DNA from: Candidatus Binataceae bacterium
GTDB lineage: Bacteria; Desulfobacterota; Binatia; Binatales; Binataceae
Length of the DNA stretch: 64,000 nt
Assembly: GCA_035308025.1 (NCBI GenBank)
Contig: DATGHL010000012.1
Location: forward strand, 124,001 to 188,000
Direction: 5' to 3'
In this document: piece after piece, positions 62,425-64,000 of the stretch
How the letters are laid out: every line of letters starts with the position of its first letter
How positions within the stretch are numbered: the stretch's first letter is position 1
Program-made: the position numbers and the translations under genes
The notes under the pieces: generated by a model
What the model saw: only the letters and a program-made list of their open reading frames with translations
The model's database searches: none
Told to the model about the DNA's origin: nothing

Positions 62425-62817
62425 TCAGGCCGACCATCGGGCGAAATCGAAGTTCTTCGGCAACTCGACGAACATTACGTGGGCCGGGCCGCTGATCACG
62501 CGGGTCAGATGACCCTTACCGATCAGATCGTCGGCGATGAAGGCCTGCCCGGCGATGCATCTGCGCTTCTCGCCGTCGCTGGTTCCGACTTCCAGTTCGC
62601 CCGCCAGCACCACGACGATTTGACTTGCGGGCGCGTGATGCCAGGTCTGATCCAGGCCGACCGGCAACTCGACGAAGCGGATACTCGCCGAGGGCCAGGC
62701 GTTGGATTGCATCATCGTGTGACCCATGTTGTCGGGACGCGGCTGATTGATCGGCACTTCGATCTCCTGAAAGCGCGAGCCACCATCGGCGGTTGCATGA
62801 AAACGCGTCATTTTCAT
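62425..62817 (-). CDS. Cupin domain protein downstream of selC
   Basis: A 130-residue single-domain cupin. The core strands read WHHAPASQIVVVLAGELEVG (histidines of motif 1) and GQAFIADDLIGKGHLTRVIS (motif 2). Some cupin metal ligands seem to be present, but no enzymatic role can be fixed. GAGGAGATAAAA lies before ATG 62817. It begins 45 bases after the tRNA-Sec gene on the same strand and may share its transcript. Confidence 0.83.
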   Translation of the reverse strand: MKMTRFHATADGGSRFQEIEVPINQPRPDNMGHTMMQSNAWPSASIRFVELPVGLDQTWHHAPASQIVVVLAGELEVGTSDGEKRRCIAGQAFIADDLIGKGHLTRVISGPAHVMFVELPKNFDFARWSA

Positions 62818-62861
62818 TTTTATCTCCTCATTGGTCACTTGATTAAGCGTGCGAATCGTAC

Positions 62862-62957
62862 TGGCGGAGGTGGGAGGGAGTCGAACCCTCCGGCGAGCGC
62901 ATTGCCCGCCAAGCCGGTTTTGAAGACCGGTGGGACCACCGGGCCCCTTCCTCCTCC
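62862..62957 (-). tRNA. selC: Selenocysteine tRNA (anticodon TCA)
   Basis: A 96-base tRNA-Sec with encoded CCA. The anticodon loop CTTCAAA between CCGGT and ACCGG gives TCA, which reads UGA (the complement at 62921-62923). Features special to tRNA-Sec are all present: an eight-base acceptor arm, a six-pair D stem (GGGGCC/GGTCCC) with a four-base CGGT loop, and a long variable arm (GGCGGGC with GCGCTCGCC). The acceptor arm has one A-A mismatch at its sixth pair. No selA, selB, selD or obvious selenoprotein lies in this window. Confidence 0.93.
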
Positions 62958-63275
62958 GCGCTCTGTTTCTTAAGCACATACGGCGATTTGCGCAACCCGC
63001 GGTTGGGCGTGAGGACCATCGCCGGGCAATCGTTCGCGGTCGAAGGGCTAGGACCGAAGTCGATCTCGGCCACGAGCCACGCACAAAAAGAAGCTCAATC
63101 CGGCCGCTTCCGCATCGACAAGCTTCATCGCTTTGCATCCCGCACCGTGGTACACGGATGACTTCAAACTGCCGGTTCGGCCTCGGGTGAAGTCGGGGAG
63201 TTGTGAGCGAACCTCTCAATCCGCGAATCGACCGCACGAGCCGTCCGCGGTAAGGCAAGCAGGGGGGCGGGCGCA

Positions 63276-64000
63276 ATGCTGGACGATTGGATCTACAGTA
63301 ACTCCGCTTGGTTGAGCTCGAGCGTCTTCATCCTGTGCGGGCTTGTGGTCTCGGGTTTTTTCGTGGTCGTGGTGACGCGCCTGATCAGCGCCGAAACTCG
63401 GCATATTCATAACGAGTTCACACTGGCGACAGTCGCCAACATAGCGGTGCTCTATACGGTCTTGTTGGCTTTCATCGCCGTCGCAGCGTGGGAGGATTTG
63501 TCCAAGGCGTCCGATCTCGCCGACCGCGAAGCGGGCATCGTGCAAGACCTCTACGTCGATGCTGGAGGGTTCAGCGACAAAGGGCTGACCTCACAACTCC
63601 AGAACGAATTGCGTGATTATATCGACGCCGTTGTGAATCGCGAGTGGCCGGTGCAGCAAGCCGGCAGTATTGCCAGAGCTGCGTCACCCGCTTTGCGCAA
63701 CTTTCGCGCGACCCTGGCGTCGTTTCAGCCCAAGACTTCCGGCGACGCCATCGTTATGCAGGAAATGTTGCGCTCGCTGAATAACCTCTACGACGCCCGC
63801 CGGTCGCGGCTCGATGCCGCCGCCGGCCACATTCCCGGCGCGGTCTGGGGCGTGGTGGTCTTCCTTGGTCTGCTGACGATCGGGTTCATGGCGTTGCTGA
63901 GCATGCGCAGCCGCTGGATGCACTTCGCCCTGGCCGCCGGCCTGGCCACCGCGATGGTGGTCGTGGTGGCGCTAATCGTACAGCTCGACTATCCGTTCCG
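63276..64000 (+). CDS. DUF4239 (bestrophin-like) membrane protein, cut by right edge
   Basis: From ATG 63276 the frame is open for 241 codons to the end of the window. The start MLDDWIYSNSAWLSSSVFIL precedes membrane segments near residues 14-34, 50-70, 187-207 and 215-235. The loop between them (LADREAGIVQDLYVDAGG and LQNELRDYIDAVVNREWP) matches my memory of DUF4239, described as bestrophin-like. Transport activity is inferred from the name only. The 318 bp between selC and this gene holds only a repeated GGGCAATCGTTC and no gene I can support. Confidence 0.75.
   Translation, partial: MLDDWIYSNSAWLSSSVFILCGLVVSGFFVVVVTRLISAETRHIHNEFTLATVANIAVLYTVLLAFIAVAAWEDLSKASDLADREAGIVQDLYVDAGGFSDKGLTSQLQNELRDYIDAVVNREWPVQQAGSIARAASPALRNFRATLASFQPKTSGDAIVMQEMLRSLNNLYDARRSRLDAAAGHIPGAVWGVVVFLGLLTIGFMALLSMRSRWMHFALAAGLATAMVVVVALIVQLDYPF

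Noticed and set aside
63020..63045. Third copy of the hrcA/ferredoxin element before selC
   Set aside because: Only GGGCAATCGTTC is shared; the palindromic half is missing, so the match is too short to claim.
62843..63073. 76-codon frame across selC
   Set aside because: Most of it lies inside the tRNA-Sec gene, so apparent coding is a by-product of the tRNA sequence.

Overview
The window is a 64 kb piece of a GC-rich bacterial chromosome carrying mostly housekeeping and metabolic genes on both strands, with one clear insertion sequence. Gene content points to an uncultured soil- or freshwater-type bacterium related to the old Deltaproteobacteria, possibly Binatota (Desulfobacterota_B). The evidence is an atpX-atpF-atpH-atpA-atpG-atpD-atpC operon without atpB/atpE, ThyX instead of ThyA, luciferase-like and PPOX-type (F420/flavin) oxidoreductases, a cytochrome P450 with its own 3Fe-4S-type ferredoxin, a UPF0182 protein, a bactofilin and a selenocysteine tRNA. 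The lineage is an inference from gene content; no 16S gene is present.

Layout. 1-3.7 kb: a partial glycosyltransferase running off the left edge, a gene remnant, and a 2,184 bp IS1595-like element with 30 bp perfect inverted ends, a transposase and two passenger genes. 3.7-9.2 kb: catabolic enzymes (PaaG-like crotonase, dienelactone hydrolase, AhpD-like protein, DUF899 protein, ThDP decarboxylase) and a DedA protein. 9.3-14.7 kb: a compact unit of DUF1232 protein, UPF0182 protein, NarL-type histidine kinase and response regulator. 14.8-21.4 kb: nitroreductase, rhomboid protease, dnaB, a GNAT enzyme, hrcA, and a P450-ferredoxin operon; hrcA and the ferredoxin operon share an almost identical 45 bp upstream element. 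21.5-25.4 kb: a small zinc protein, tRNA-Asp, rplM-rpsI, argC, a possible structured RNA, and a secreted Tyr/Asn-rich protein with a strong terminator.

25.4-34.8 kb: an LLM oxidoreductase with a giant FAD/Fe-S dehydrogenase, a membrane-protein gene broken by one in-frame TAA, asnS, an FAD monooxygenase, a low-coding stretch, an unknown protein and rpsU. 34.9-43.3 kb: an SDR, a 1,305-residue DUF748/AsmA-like protein, miaB, a 2OG-Fe(II) oxygenase, a zinc ribbon, a PPOX protein and a bactofilin with a good sigma70-type promoter. 43.4-49.4 kb: the ATP synthase operon. 49.5-58.9 kb: FkbM methyltransferase, LLM oxidoreductase, VOC protein, excisionase-type HTH protein, rhodanese-pcp pair, a secreted PQQ-type beta-propeller, pyrD and thyX. 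59-64 kb: aroC-aroK-aroB, cinA-type amidase, cupin, selC, and a DUF4239 protein running off the right edge.

Two genes open at the window edges (1-833 minus; 63276-64000 plus) were recovered by direct translation. Starts were chosen by Shine-Dalgarno spacing and family N-termini; several genes appear to use GTG or TTG. No CRISPR array, rRNA, prophage or obvious defence island was seen.
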